Source: a virus
DNA: 64,000 bases
Strand: one strand, 5' to 3'
Virus record (IMG/VR): IMGVR_UViG_3300049459_000229
Coordinates: 1 to 64,000 of that record
This document shows positions 36,519-45,106 of this stretch, in pieces. The translations under genes and the position numbers were made by a program. A model generated the notes under the pieces. That model was not told where the DNA came from, made no database searches, and saw only the letters and a program-made list of their open reading frames with translations. How positions within the stretch are numbered: the stretch's first letter is position 1; each line of letters opens with the position of its first letter.

Positions 36519-36859
36519 CCACCCTCGACGACAAGGTGAAAGCCAAGGTCGCCTTGGGCGACCTGGTTGAACTGTGCAAAGAGGCGCCAGGGCGCCGCTG
36601 GCGTCAGCCGCTTGAGTTCCTGATGGGCTTCATCAAGGATGTGCCGGTGGCGCCGCCGGCACCGGTCTATACGTGCGAAGGCAGGGGTGGTGAGTACGAG
36701 CTGATTGCCCGTGCATTCAGCGCGGGCGAGTTGAAGCGCGCCATGCAGCGAAGTCCGGACACCGCGGTCGACTTGGTGATCTATCGTGACCTGGCCAGCG
36801 GCACGGTCTATGTGCGCGATCGCACCGACTTCGAAGAACGCATGCGCCGCATCCGATGA
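36515..36859 (+). CDS. 114-residue DUF1653-like protein
   Basis: The product has 114 residues. RGGEYELIARAFSAGELKRA, VDLVIYRDLASGTVYVRDRT and DFEERMRRI fit the DUF1653 outline (small barrel: 'G-G-x-Y-E-x-x-x-x-A ... V-I-Y-R-D-x-x-x-x-x-x-x-V-R-x-x-x-x-F-x-x-x-x'). Such proteins have no established role. The assignment is by pattern; residues before about 45 are not explained. Confidence 0.66.
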   Translation: MTTLDDKVKAKVALGDLVELCKEAPGRRWRQPLEFLMGFIKDVPVAPPAPVYTCEGRGGEYELIARAFSAGELKRAMQRSPDTAVDLVIYRDLASGTVYVRDRTDFEERMRRIR

Positions 36860-37209
36860 AGCCGCCGCTCGAGGTGCCGGTGTTCCTGCAGCAGCCAGCG
36901 CCCGAGCTGGAAAAGCCGGACGAATCGGCGATCCCGGCCGCCATCGTCTCCACTCTGAAGACCGACGAGAGCGTGGCCGCCGAGCTGGCGGTCATCGCCC
37001 AACACCTTGCCCATCAGCGCCGGCTACGCCACACGCTCGAGGTCGAGTCGTTCGAGGAGGAGCTGCGGCACATGAACGCGATGCAGGATCTTGCCGTGCG
37101 CGCCCAGCAGATCGAGGACAACATCGAACGGCTGAAGCACCTGCGCAGCGATCTTCGTAACCACCAGCAGCGCCTCAAGCGCACGCTGGAGAAACTCAAG
37201 GAGAAGTGA
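36856..37209 (+). CDS. 117-residue coiled-coil protein
   Basis: The product has 117 residues. After a Pro-rich start (PPLEVPVFLQQPAPELEKPD), residues 45-115 are one long heptad coiled coil (ERLKHLRSDLRNHQQRLKRT). It probably forms dimers or links other proteins. Function unknown. Confidence 0.74.
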   Translation: MKPPLEVPVFLQQPAPELEKPDESAIPAAIVSTLKTDESVAAELAVIAQHLAHQRRLRHTLEVESFEEELRHMNAMQDLAVRAQQIEDNIERLKHLRSDLRNHQQRLKRTLEKLKEK

Positions 37210-37526
37210 TGTTCCATCCCTATACCCTCAAGCTCGACGGTGGCAAGTACACCGTCATCAACGACAACGGCCAGATGACCTTCTTGCGCCATGGCGAGCC
37301 GTGGCCGGCGGCCGACGACCTGAAGCATGCCGGTGTGGTGCTGGCCATGGCCCAGCGCATCGAGGAGCTGGAGGTCGCGATCGGTGAGGTGCTGAATGGC
37401 TCATTAGACGAGCAGGGCACGCGTGCTGCCGATGGGATCACTTCGATCCTGAGCGGCGTGATTGCTGTGCGCGGTACTTTCTGCAACTGGGAAGACACCC
37501 TGCGCCGCGCGCTGGAGCAGAAATAA
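37209..37526 (+). CDS. 105-residue hypothetical protein
   Basis: The product has 105 residues. I use the ATG that shares one base with the previous TGA; a GTG three bases earlier is the alternative. LDGGKYTVINDNGQMTFLRH and EWPAADDLKHAG-like elements resemble small phage barrel proteins. The C-terminus is a helix (ITSILSGVIAVRGTFCNW). No function is recognised. Confidence 0.72.
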   Translation: MFHPYTLKLDGGKYTVINDNGQMTFLRHGEPWPAADDLKHAGVVLAMAQRIEELEVAIGEVLNGSLDEQGTRAADGITSILSGVIAVRGTFCNWEDTLRRALEQK

Positions 37527-38344
37527 TGCCCACACTCACCCTCACCCGACAGCAGTTCGAAGGTGTGCGCGAGAGGGCCTTCAAGGCCTTTCTCGAGGCG
37601 CGCGGCGCCGAGCTGCTCGAACCCACCAACCAGTGGGAGTTGCTGCGCTTTCGTACCGAGGAAGGCACGTCGATCATCTACACCGACAAGCGCGGCAAGC
37701 TGACCTGGACCAACCAGGCAGCCGAGGCCTATCTTGCCTGCATAGGCAACAAGGCCTGGCGCGCGGTGCCGAAGACGCAGCGCCGCAAGAAGTCCAGCGT
37801 CGTCTGCCAGGCGCTGCGCGAGCGTGACGGCCACGCCTGCTTCTTCTGTCACCTCGATGTGCCGGTCGAGGAAGAGTCGGCCGAGCATCTGGTGCCTGTC
37901 ACGGCCGGCGGCCCGGATCATATCGCCAACATGGCGCTGGCGCATCAGCTCTGCAATCAGCAGGCCGGCCACGCGTCGCTGATGGTGAAGATCGCCATCC
38001 GCGAGTCAAACTGGCGACGGCCGCACACGCCCGGCACGCTGCCACATCTGCTGTTGCCGCCTGACGCGGCTGAAGCTGTCAAGGCGATTGCCGTAGCTGC
38101 GGCCGAGGACGAGGCGATCGATGATCTGTTTGACCGCGGCGAATGGCCGGCGGTGATCATCTCCACGCCAACCATCACTGGCGTTGTGCAGCTGGACCGA
38201 CTTGAGATGCTTGACGCCAAGCTGGGGGACTATGTCTGGCTTGAAGGCCGGTACGGCGATCTGGAAATTCCGAAAACCCGAGGCCAAGTCATCGCAGCGG
38301 ACGAGCAGTCTGTGACAGTGAGCCTCCCACCCTGGAGCGAATAA
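37526..38344 (+). CDS. HNH endonuclease
   Basis: The product has 272 residues. The HNH domain lies at about 95-150: C105-x2-C108, S-A-E-H121, G-G-P-D-H-I-A-N135, M-A-L-A-H140-Q-L-C-N144. E-H121 is the first His, N135 and H140/N144 close the beta-beta-alpha metal site. A basic leader (RRKKSSVVCQALRERDGHAC) precedes it. After it is an uncharacterised C-terminal region (residues about 170-272) with a small barrel-like end. Free-standing phage HNH enzymes cut DNA for homing, packaging or host DNA destruction; this one has no intron next to it. One-base overlaps link it to neighbours. Confidence 0.85.
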   Translation: MPTLTLTRQQFEGVRERAFKAFLEARGAELLEPTNQWELLRFRTEEGTSIIYTDKRGKLTWTNQAAEAYLACIGNKAWRAVPKTQRRKKSSVVCQALRERDGHACFFCHLDVPVEEESAEHLVPVTAGGPDHIANMALAHQLCNQQAGHASLMVKIAIRESNWRRPHTPGTLPHLLLPPDAAEAVKAIAVAAAEDEAIDDLFDRGEWPAVIISTPTITGVVQLDRLEMLDAKLGDYVWLEGRYGDLEIPKTRGQVIAADEQSVTVSLPPWSE

Positions 38345-38604
38345 TGCCCAAACCTACAACCCACGAAGCTCTCGGCCTGATCCGAGAGCACTACGGCCTG
38401 ACGATGGCCGAGGCCCAGAACCTGATGAAAGCGCCGCTGCACCCGCGCACCGTGCGCGACGAGTTTGCTGGCCAGGCTCTGACGGCGGCGCTCATGAATC
38501 GGCAGCTTGCCGAGTTATCTTACGGCGAGCGCGCGGAATTCTGCTACAGGCAGGCCGACGCCATGCTTGGTGCCCGCATACCCAAGGAGCCTGACGATGC
38601 CTGA
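38344..38604 (+). CDS. 86-residue helical hypothetical protein
   Basis: The product has 86 residues, helical (GLIREHYGLTMAEAQNLMKA; AALMNRQLAELSYGERAEFC). It shares one base with the HNH gene stop. 8-base overlap downstream. No function is recognised. Confidence 0.72.
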   Translation: MPKPTTHEALGLIREHYGLTMAEAQNLMKAPLHPRTVRDEFAGQALTAALMNRQLAELSYGERAEFCYRQADAMLGARIPKEPDDA

Positions 38605-38791
38605 ACAGATTTCCCTCTGGACTGTCGTGATCGTGTTCACCGATGGTCGCTACCAGTCCGATGTCTGGTCGTTCAGTGCCGGCGGCGCCCTGCAGCTAGG
38701 CCTGACCGATGCGCGTGGCATCGAGACCATGCCGATCTTTTCTGGCGAGGTCCGTGAGGTCGCCATTACCTGGAAGGAGGCTCAAAAGTGA
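38597..38791 (+). CDS. 64-residue beta-rich hypothetical protein
   Basis: The product has 64 residues, strand-rich (LWTVVIVFTDGRYQSDVWSF; EVREVAITWKEAQK). It starts 8 bases inside the previous gene and its stop shares a base with the next ATG. No family is recognised. Confidence 0.7.
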   Translation: MPEQISLWTVVIVFTDGRYQSDVWSFSAGGALQLGLTDARGIETMPIFSGEVREVAITWKEAQK

Positions 38792-39057
38792 TGACCCTCT
38801 ACGGTATGCGCATCCACGTGTCACCATTGATTGTCGACCCGCCCAGGTTTGAGCTCAGCCCGCGGCTGCAGGAGATCCTCAACTACGGCGCCACGCCCGG
38901 CTACGTCCAAGGCTTCAACGACTGGTCGCGCAAATTCTTTGGCACCAACTATGAGGTCATCAAGGCTGGCGACGACCTCTTCATGTCCGAGGCCGGCTAC
39001 CACGCGCTGCGCCTCAAACTTGAGAAGGAGGGCAAATGGCTCCCGCCATCCACCTGA
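38791..39057 (+). CDS. 88-residue hypothetical protein
   Basis: The product has 88 residues; the ATG used shares one base with the previous TGA (a GTG lies one codon before). SPRLQEILNYGATPGYVQGF and DWSRKFFGTNYEVIKAG, then a basic end. It overlaps the next gene by 22 bases, the longest overlap in this chain. No function is recognised. Confidence 0.7.
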   Translation: MTLYGMRIHVSPLIVDPPRFELSPRLQEILNYGATPGYVQGFNDWSRKFFGTNYEVIKAGDDLFMSEAGYHALRLKLEKEGKWLPPST

Positions 39058-39719
39058 CCCGCGCATCCGCCAACGCCAAAACCGGCCCCATCCCCGTCTC
39101 CACTTCCTCCCGCGCTACCTGTCCCAGCACCTGCTCCTTCAAGGGCGCCGGCTGCTATGCTGAGAACTTCCCGCTGTCTACCCACTGGAATGCCGTCACG
39201 GCTGGCCGCGGCCTGCCCTGGGCGGACTTCGTCGACGAGATCTCGCGGCTGAAGAAGGGCCAGCTGTGGCGCCACAACCAGGCAGGCGATCTTGCCGGCC
39301 AAGACGACGTCATCGACGTGGCAGCGTTGCGCCAGCTGACGCGTGCGAACCGCGGCAAGAAGGGCTTCACCTACACCCACTACCCGCCGACGCCGGCAAA
39401 CCTGAAGGCGATCCGCGCCGCGGTGAAGGGCGGCTTTGCAGTCAACCTGTCGGCCGATTCGCTGCTTGACGCAGACCGGCTGGCTGTCCACGGCCTGCCG
39501 CTCGTGGTCGTGGTGCCGCCGGGCTGGCGGGAAGGGAAGACGCCGGCCGGTCACAAGGTCACGCTGTGCCCGGCCCAAACGATGGAGTACATGACCTGCG
39601 CGGTCTGCAAGTTGTGTGCAAACACCGAACGCCATGCGATCGTGGCGTTCGAAGCGCACGGCGCGCGCCGGCGCACCGTGATTAAAATTATCGAGGAGAA
39701 GGCTACGGCCGAATCTTGA
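39036..39719 (+). CDS. Conserved phage protein with two Cys clusters (DUF7227-like)
   Basis: The product has 227 residues. Its N-terminus (LTRASANAKTGPIPVSTSSR, then C-P-S-T-C-S-F-K-G-A-G-C-Y-A) and its C-terminal C-P-A...T-C-A-V-C-K-L-C are conserved features of a common phage family I know as DUF7227, of unknown function. Between them LWRHNQAGDL and KKGFTYTHYPPTPANLKAIR are also family-typical. The Cys groups could hold zinc or an iron-sulphur cluster. It ends the accessory chain and overlaps the convergent small gene by 17 bases. Confidence 0.8.
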   Translation: MAPAIHLTRASANAKTGPIPVSTSSRATCPSTCSFKGAGCYAENFPLSTHWNAVTAGRGLPWADFVDEISRLKKGQLWRHNQAGDLAGQDDVIDVAALRQLTRANRGKKGFTYTHYPPTPANLKAIRAAVKGGFAVNLSADSLLDADRLAVHGLPLVVVVPPGWREGKTPAGHKVTLCPAQTMEYMTCAVCKLCANTERHAIVAFEAHGARRRTVIKIIEEKATAES

Positions 39720-39858
39720 TGAAGGCCTGCGGCGCCGCCGGCGGCTTTGCAGCCTCCAGTCGGGCGGCTTCGGCGGCGGCGACGGCGGCAGCTTCGGCGG
39801 CCGCCGTCTCCTCCAGCTTCTGGTTGGTCGCTTCCGCGAGTTTTTGCGCGTCGATCAT
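39703..39858 (-). CDS. 51-residue Ala/Glu-rich protein after the fibre gene
   Basis: The product has 51 residues (MIDAQKLAEATNQKLEETAA, then an Ala/Glu helix and a PPAAPQAFIKIRP tail). Its ATG shares one base with the stop of the fibre gene above it (TGATG), so it is coupled to it. The 3' end overlaps the convergent plus-strand gene by 17 bases. The helix-plus-tail plan could suit a small tail-fibre assembly or capping protein, which is a guess. Confidence 0.6.
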   Translation of the reverse strand: MIDAQKLAEATNQKLEETAAAEAAAVAAAEAARLEAAKPPAAPQAFIKIRP

Positions 39859-41096
39859 CAGTTGTCCGTTGCGGTGAAGTAGATGGTCCGGAATACCTGC
39901 TCGCCGGTGGCGAACGTCAGCGGCAGGGTACAGGTGTTCGCGCCGGCGATATCGAGGCTGCCCAGCTTGACGATGCCGCTACCACCTTGCGTGATCGGCG
40001 CGGCCAGCGAGGTGACGCCGACCGGTGTCGGCGCCTGGACGGAAGCCAGCGTCGTGCTGCTGTACTCCAGGTCGCTCGAGACATCGATCGCGTAGAAGCG
40101 CTGATCGTCCGGATCCTTGGCGAAACTCCACGACCTGTCATCGGCCAGCGCGAAGTGAATCGTGCGGTCGATCTGCTCGCCGTTGTTGAGCAGGATGCGC
40201 AGTGTGCAGTAGTTGTCGAAGCCGGTGGTCAGGTTCAGGCCGCCGATCTTTACCACGATCAGACCACCCTGTGGCGACGGGCCTTCCAGCAGCGTCACGC
40301 CGTTGGTCAAGGCGGTCACCGATTTGATCGTGGTGCCGCTGTCGGCAAGGTCGCGGGTCACATCGCCGATGTAGTAGAGCTTGTCGGCCGGGACCTTGTT
40401 GATGGTCCACTTCTTGTTCTTCAGGTAGGGACCATTCGGCAGCAGCTTGGGCGAACTCTCGGTCCCGAACAAGACGACGCGCGAGCCGCCGGCGAAGACC
40501 GCGGTGCGGCTGGCCGGCACGACCACGCTGTTCGGGATCGAGCCGCTGGAGGCGGCGCCCGGCGAGAAGGCGCCTGCGCTGACCAGGGTTGCGCCTGGTG
40601 CGTTTGCGTTGACTGGTGCTGCGCCGCCGGTTGCGCCGCCGGCCGTGAATACCGGGCTGCTGGCCAAGGTCGCGCCTGGCGCGCTGGAGGACGCCGATGC
40701 TGCGCCGCGCGTCAACACCGACACGCTGGTCAGGGTCGCACCCGGCGCGCTGCCGGCGGCTGCACCGACTGTCATCACGATCGGTGCTGGCTCCGACAGG
40801 AACAGACCGGCGGCCGGACTGTACTTCTTGACCTGCATGGTCGCGTTGTAGACACCGTCCGGCGCGCCGACAAAGCTGAGCGAGCCGTCCTCATAAACAG
40901 TCATCGTGCCCTGGCTTGGCCAGGCGGTCATCGTGCCGCAGTAGCGCGTGCCGACCGGGTCGCCGGCCTCGACGTCGTTGTTCAGCGAGCCTGCCAGCGG
41001 GAAGCCTGTCGGCAGCTCCGACGCCAGCATGCCGACGTATGGAATGCCGAGGACGACCTGTCCGCTGGCGGTTTTCTGGTTCAGGTTGCGCAGCAT
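39858..41096 (-). CDS. Tail-fibre-like protein with tandem-duplicated C-terminal domain
   Basis: The product has 412 residues. A beta-rich N-terminus (to about 115) is followed by three APGATL repeats (117-122, 139-144, 166-171) in an Ala/Gly/Ser-rich linker. Then come two similar domains, about 230-317 and 323-408, both carrying D-V-[ST]-x-D-L-x-x-S-x-T-T, G-V-T-x-L, Q-G-G and G-E-Q-[IV]-x-R-T-I. Such repeated strand domains are usual in virion fibres that bind sugar. It overlaps the beta-helix gene by one base. It is likely part of the host-recognition apparatus; exact role unknown. Confidence 0.7.
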   Translation of the reverse strand: MLRNLNQKTASGQVVLGIPYVGMLASELPTGFPLAGSLNNDVEAGDPVGTRYCGTMTAWPSQGTMTVYEDGSLSFVGAPDGVYNATMQVKKYSPAAGLFLSEPAPIVMTVGAAAGSAPGATLTSVSVLTRGAASASSSAPGATLASSPVFTAGGATGGAAPVNANAPGATLVSAGAFSPGAASSGSIPNSVVVPASRTAVFAGGSRVVLFGTESSPKLLPNGPYLKNKKWTINKVPADKLYYIGDVTRDLADSGTTIKSVTALTNGVTLLEGPSPQGGLIVVKIGGLNLTTGFDNYCTLRILLNNGEQIDRTIHFALADDRSWSFAKDPDDQRFYAIDVSSDLEYSSTTLASVQAPTPVGVTSLAAPITQGGSGIVKLGSLDIAGANTCTLPLTFATGEQVFRTIYFTATDN

Positions 41097-43126
41097 TATG
41101 CAGACGTCCCAGGTTGGTAGGCGACGATGTCGGAAGCCCAGTCGGCGCCCAGCACGGCAGCGGTGCCGGCGCCAGCTCCCAGTGGGATGTTCGTCAGGTC
41201 GACGGTGCTGTCAGAATTTGCCAGCGAACTGCCAGGTGTGACAGTACCGACCGTCCCGATTCGGCTCTGGCGCCACTCCCACACGATCGTCGTGCCGGCC
41301 GCGACAAGCTGCCCAGCATTGTTGACCAGCGGCCCCATTTTGAAGCTGCCGGTGGCGGCCGTAATCGTCAGCGTGAACGCGTTCGAGTCGACGGTCTGGC
41401 CGGCGGTGTCGGTGGCGCGCACTTTCAGGCCTGACGTCGTCGCTATCGTCGACACGGTGCCGCTGATGACGCCGGTGCCGCTGTTGACGACAAGGCCACT
41501 CGGCCAGGCGACGCCAAGCGGACTTGCGCTGTAGGTCAGGGTGTCGGTGTCGCTGAACTGGCTGGCCACACTCACCGGTGTCAGGGCGACACCACTCTTG
41601 CCACTGATGTTGGCGATCGCACCCGGGAAGGTCGGCGCGGCGTTGCTTGCCGAGATCGTGATCGAGAAACTGTTCGAGTCCGCGGTGGCGCTGTTGGCAT
41701 CCGTCGCCCGGATCACGATGCCAGTTTTTGTTTCGACCGTGGTCGGCGTGCCGCTGATGGCGCCAGTCGAGGTGTTCAGACTCAAGCCGGCCGGCAGCGT
41801 GCCTGCTTGCAGCGAGTAGGTGAACGGCGTGGCCGATCCGGTAAAGAACGTCGAGTTCGTGAAGCTGGCGGCGCTGCCGACGGCACCGGTGCGGTTCGGG
41901 ATGGTGCCGCTGAAGGCGACAGGCGAGGCTGCGGGTGGCAGATACTCGTAGGGGCCGATATCCCAAGCGGCGCCGGCTGGCCGCGCGCGGCCATACGCGT
42001 CGTTTGCCGTGTAGGTCAGCTCTGCGCCGGTCAGAGTCTGGCCGACATCCTTGAGCGGCGAGGCGGCCGTCAGGCGGAAGTCGTGCGTGCCGTCGGACGC
42101 CACCTTGGCGTACACCGTATTGTCGTAAGCGATCGTGGTCCAGCCCGACTGGACACCGTCGGTGTACCCCTTGACGACGACGTGCGACAGCGCGTCCGTA
42201 CTGACGGCCGAGCAGCCCATGACCGCCACGTTCTTGAAGGTGCTGCCCACGTAGGTGCACTGCAGGCCATTGGCCAGCTTCGTGCCGCCGGTGGCGGCGA
42301 ACGTGGTGTTGTAGACTTTTACGGCGCTGTCGATGCGGGCGATGATCGCAGCCGAGTCGCCCTGGCTTGTGTTTTCGACCAGCGAGTTGGTCAGCGTGCC
42401 GCCTGCCATGTAGAGCACACCGCGCAGGCCCGAGTTGTTGCAGGTGCCTTCGAAGATGGCGCGATCCACCGAGTTGTTGGCCACCGAGCCCACCGCGGAC
42501 TTGAACAGCGCGATGCCTGCTGTCGCGGATCCGGAGTATTTCATCTGGATCTTTGAAAAGCGGAAGTAGTCGACTTGGACGTCGATCCCCAGGGTGGCTC
42601 CGCTGGTGATGTCGATGTACGCGTAGCTCGTGTCGAGACGGAGCGGGGTCGCATCAGGGGTGGTGCTGTCGAAGATGGACGCATTAGGCGCCGTGGTCAG
42701 CTCGTAGTAGCACGTCGCACTGGTGGTCTTGCCGCTGATGGTGTTGGTCGTGCTGCGAGGTACTCGCGTCTTCAGCATTTGACCCTGCCAGATCACTTGG
42801 CCGATGTTGACAGCGGCGCCGGATGCCGGGGCGCTGCTGAATGCCGCCGCGCTGCCATTCAGCGATCCGACAGTTGCCGTCTTGGTGGTGGCGTTGTAGG
42901 CGGTGATCAAGCGGGTCTCGCTCCCGATGGTCATCGTGTTGCCGACATAGGCGCCAGTCGTCGCCGAGGCCGTGCTGTCGAGCGGGATGACCGACGTGGT
43001 AGCGCCCGACAGTGCCGTCAGGTTGAGGTTGACGGTACAGTCCTTCGGGCCGGCCGCCGCCCACGCGATGTCGTCGGTGTAGTCGGCGCTGGTCGGGGCG
43101 ATTGTTTTTACGACGGTCGTAACCAT
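41096..43126 (-). CDS. Tail fibre/receptor-binding protein with beta-helix and Ig-like repeats
   Basis: The product has 676 residues. Residues about 140-390 have short repeated strands with Asn, Gly and Thr turns (for example SLVENTSQGDSAAIIARID) that suggest a right-handed parallel beta-helix, as in fibre or depolymerase proteins. About 395-495 and 495-587 are two He_PIG/cadherin-like Ig domains (AGTLPAGLSLNTSTGAISGT). The C-terminus has another strand-rich domain. No catalytic triad is obvious. It is the central gene of the minus-strand cassette and probably forms a trimeric fibre. Confidence 0.75.
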   Translation of the reverse strand: MVTTVVKTIAPTSADYTDDIAWAAAGPKDCTVNLNLTALSGATTSVIPLDSTASATTGAYVGNTMTIGSETRLITAYNATTKTATVGSLNGSAAAFSSAPASGAAVNIGQVIWQGQMLKTRVPRSTTNTISGKTTSATCYYELTTAPNASIFDSTTPDATPLRLDTSYAYIDITSGATLGIDVQVDYFRFSKIQMKYSGSATAGIALFKSAVGSVANNSVDRAIFEGTCNNSGLRGVLYMAGGTLTNSLVENTSQGDSAAIIARIDSAVKVYNTTFAATGGTKLANGLQCTYVGSTFKNVAVMGCSAVSTDALSHVVVKGYTDGVQSGWTTIAYDNTVYAKVASDGTHDFRLTAASPLKDVGQTLTGAELTYTANDAYGRARPAGAAWDIGPYEYLPPAASPVAFSGTIPNRTGAVGSAASFTNSTFFTGSATPFTYSLQAGTLPAGLSLNTSTGAISGTPTTVETKTGIVIRATDANSATADSNSFSITISASNAAPTFPGAIANISGKSGVALTPVSVASQFSDTDTLTYSASPLGVAWPSGLVVNSGTGVISGTVSTIATTSGLKVRATDTAGQTVDSNAFTLTITAATGSFKMGPLVNNAGQLVAAGTTIVWEWRQSRIGTVGTVTPGSSLANSDSTVDLTNIPLGAGAGTAAVLGADWASDIVAYQPGTSA

Positions 43127-43135
43127 GTCTGGCCT

Positions 43136-44659
43136 TTATGGGAACTGAACCGGAACCCAGGTGTTCGAGTTCGGGATGGTGATTGTTTTCGGGGTCTTGC
43201 TGCCGGTGTAGATTTCGCTGACCGGTGCGACTGTGACCGTGCACGCGGCATCCTGCGGCCGGCGCGTCAAGGTGTACGCGGTGCCAGGCGCCGGCGCCGT
43301 CGAGAACGGCGCATCAACCGTCACCCGCTTGTACGAGCCTGCTGCTGTAGTGGCGCCTGCAGCGGACATGACCGTCTCCGCATCGTAGGTGGTGATAGTG
43401 CGGGTTTCACCGTTGATCGTGAGCGTGCTGCCGACGTAGATACCGTTGATCTCGCTTTCACCCTCTCCGGCGTTTCCGTAGGGGAAGGCGATGACCGTGG
43501 TGGTCGACAGGCCCGTGTAATTTCCTTGCGCGTCCTTCTTGCTGTTCGTGTACCCGACGTAGGTCCACGGCGTGACGCAGGTGACTTCGCACGACCAGCC
43601 GGTAGGCGTCTCCTGCACGTTGCGGAAGGTCAGGTCGATGTTGATGCCGCCCGCCTTGTGGACAGCCGGATCCTGGTCACGGCTGAAATTGCTGAAGCAC
43701 GGCCAGCCAGTGCCGATCCGGAAGGTGCCGAACGGATAGCCGCGCAGGATTTCGACCAGGCGCGCTTCGCCGTGCTGGCCGTCATTCCAGTAATACGCAA
43801 ATGCGCGCCCCGATTGGCGCAGGGCGGCGATCATGGCGTCGCTCTCTGCCATGGTCGCGAAGTTGTCGTTGCGGCCCAGGCACCAGCCGATCCAACGAAC
43901 CTTGTTGGCCTGGTTGGACACATAGGCAATCGCGTTCAGGTAGTCCCACGACGAGCCACCGCCGTCTTCCGGCGCAAGCTGTGGGGCCGTAGCCTGGGTA
44001 AATGTCTGGTCGGTGCCATTCCACATGGCCAGGCCGATAGTCGACTTGCCGCCATTCCAGCGCGGGCGGTCCGGATACAGCGCGGCGAACAAGTCATAGA
44101 GGCGCAGGCCGAACGAAGCCGTGCCCCAACCACCCATCGAGCCACCAGTCAGGCAGACGCCGAGCTTGTCGGCGATCGGCAGCGTATCGAGCGCGTACTT
44201 GTACATCGCTCTGTACCGCCGCTCCTCGAACAGGTGCAGTTTCCCGTCGGGCATGACGAAGCCCATGTGGAAAGCCTCCTTCTTCGCGCTGGCATCGTTG
44301 TACCACTCATCGTTTGGCCGCAAGTTGATGCGGCTGTGGTCGTATGCGATGCAAGCACTAAAGCCGAAGACCTTGCGGTTGTCGTAGTCCCGGCCGCCGA
44401 AGGTCGGCGAGGTGCCGCCCATGGTCATGAAGCCGTCGACCGGTACGCGGAATTGGCGCCCGGTGGTGTAGTTGGGACCACCGGACCCATGCAACTCGAC
44501 GACGAACGGCTTGGTGTTCCATTCGGTCGTGGTTGGGTAGCCGCCGGTGTCCGAAAACACCGTAACCTTGGTCGGATCGAAATAGATCGACGGGCCGGCG
44601 CGCCCCGCATAAATCGGCTGGCCGCTGGCGACCGTATAGCTGTCAACTGGGCGCGTCAT
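43136..44659 (-). CDS. Tail-associated esterase, alpha/beta-hydrolase with Ser-Asp-His triad
   Basis: The product has 507 residues. The first 320 fold as an alpha/beta-hydrolase: the oxyanion-type HGSGG (57-61), the nucleophile elbow G-G-S174-M-G-G, D265 in GRNDNF and H296 in GQHGEA are in the right order and spacing for a carboxylesterase. Residues 325-507 are beta-rich fibre-like modules. In phages such enzymes remove acyl groups from capsule, exopolysaccharide or LPS so the particle can adsorb. It lies between fibre genes. The triad is read from sequence; the substrate is unknown. Confidence 0.82.
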   Translation of the reverse strand: MTRPVDSYTVASGQPIYAGRAGPSIYFDPTKVTVFSDTGGYPTTTEWNTKPFVVELHGSGGPNYTTGRQFRVPVDGFMTMGGTSPTFGGRDYDNRKVFGFSACIAYDHSRINLRPNDEWYNDASAKKEAFHMGFVMPDGKLHLFEERRYRAMYKYALDTLPIADKLGVCLTGGSMGGWGTASFGLRLYDLFAALYPDRPRWNGGKSTIGLAMWNGTDQTFTQATAPQLAPEDGGGSSWDYLNAIAYVSNQANKVRWIGWCLGRNDNFATMAESDAMIAALRQSGRAFAYYWNDGQHGEARLVEILRGYPFGTFRIGTGWPCFSNFSRDQDPAVHKAGGINIDLTFRNVQETPTGWSCEVTCVTPWTYVGYTNSKKDAQGNYTGLSTTTVIAFPYGNAGEGESEINGIYVGSTLTINGETRTITTYDAETVMSAAGATTAAGSYKRVTVDAPFSTAPAPGTAYTLTRRPQDAACTVTVAPVSEIYTGSKTPKTITIPNSNTWVPVQFP

Positions 44660-44662
44660 GCT

Positions 44663-45085
44663 TTATGCCGGCGTCGGGAACGCGATCGAGCTGGCGGCCA
44701 GCGTGAAGGTGCCGGCGGTCGTGCTCACGTTAGAGCCGAAATCGTCGACGGCGATCAGCTCGTCGGTCGAGGACGCGCCGCCGCGCCGTTTGTAGTAGAC
44801 GGCCTGGCGCGCGGTGATCGTGCTGTTCGGCCAGGTGACGGCGCCGAAGTTGATCGTGTTTTTGTGGTTGGTCGTGTCCTTGGCGAGGGTCACGGCGACC
44901 GGGATGCCGCCTGCGGCGTAACCGGTGCCTGATACTTCGCCGGTCACGCTCGAGCGGAAAGCATGGGTGCCTGCGTTCGGCGTGTAGGTGGCGTCGACCA
45001 GCATCACGTAGAAGGTGTCGGTATCGAGGTCGATGTTGCCGCGAAATACCTGATCGAGAAAGCTGTCGTAACCGGTCGAGGCCAT
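44663..45085 (-). CDS. Conserved virion-associated protein, fibre cassette leader
   Basis: The product has 140 residues from the ATG complementary to 45083-45085. STGYDSFLDQVFRGNIDLDT, VMLVDATYTPNAGTHAFRSS and SGTGYAAGGIPVAVTLAKDT are a known small conserved phage structural protein pattern (usually near tail fibre genes). It is the first gene of the fibre cassette and has the cassette promoter just upstream. It may be a tail-tip or fibre connector; function is not established. Confidence 0.78.
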   Translation of the reverse strand: MASTGYDSFLDQVFRGNIDLDTDTFYVMLVDATYTPNAGTHAFRSSVTGEVSGTGYAAGGIPVAVTLAKDTTNHKNTINFGAVTWPNSTITARQAVYYKRRGGASSTDELIAVDDFGSNVSTTAGTFTLAASSIAFPTPA

Positions 45086-45106
45086 GGTAGGTCCTAAAAA
45101 TGAGAT

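Noticed and set aside
42575-44932. Plus-strand 785-codon frame across the fibre genes
   Set aside because: Antisense to esterase and fibre genes with low-complexity Arg/Gly/Ala content, no start signal.
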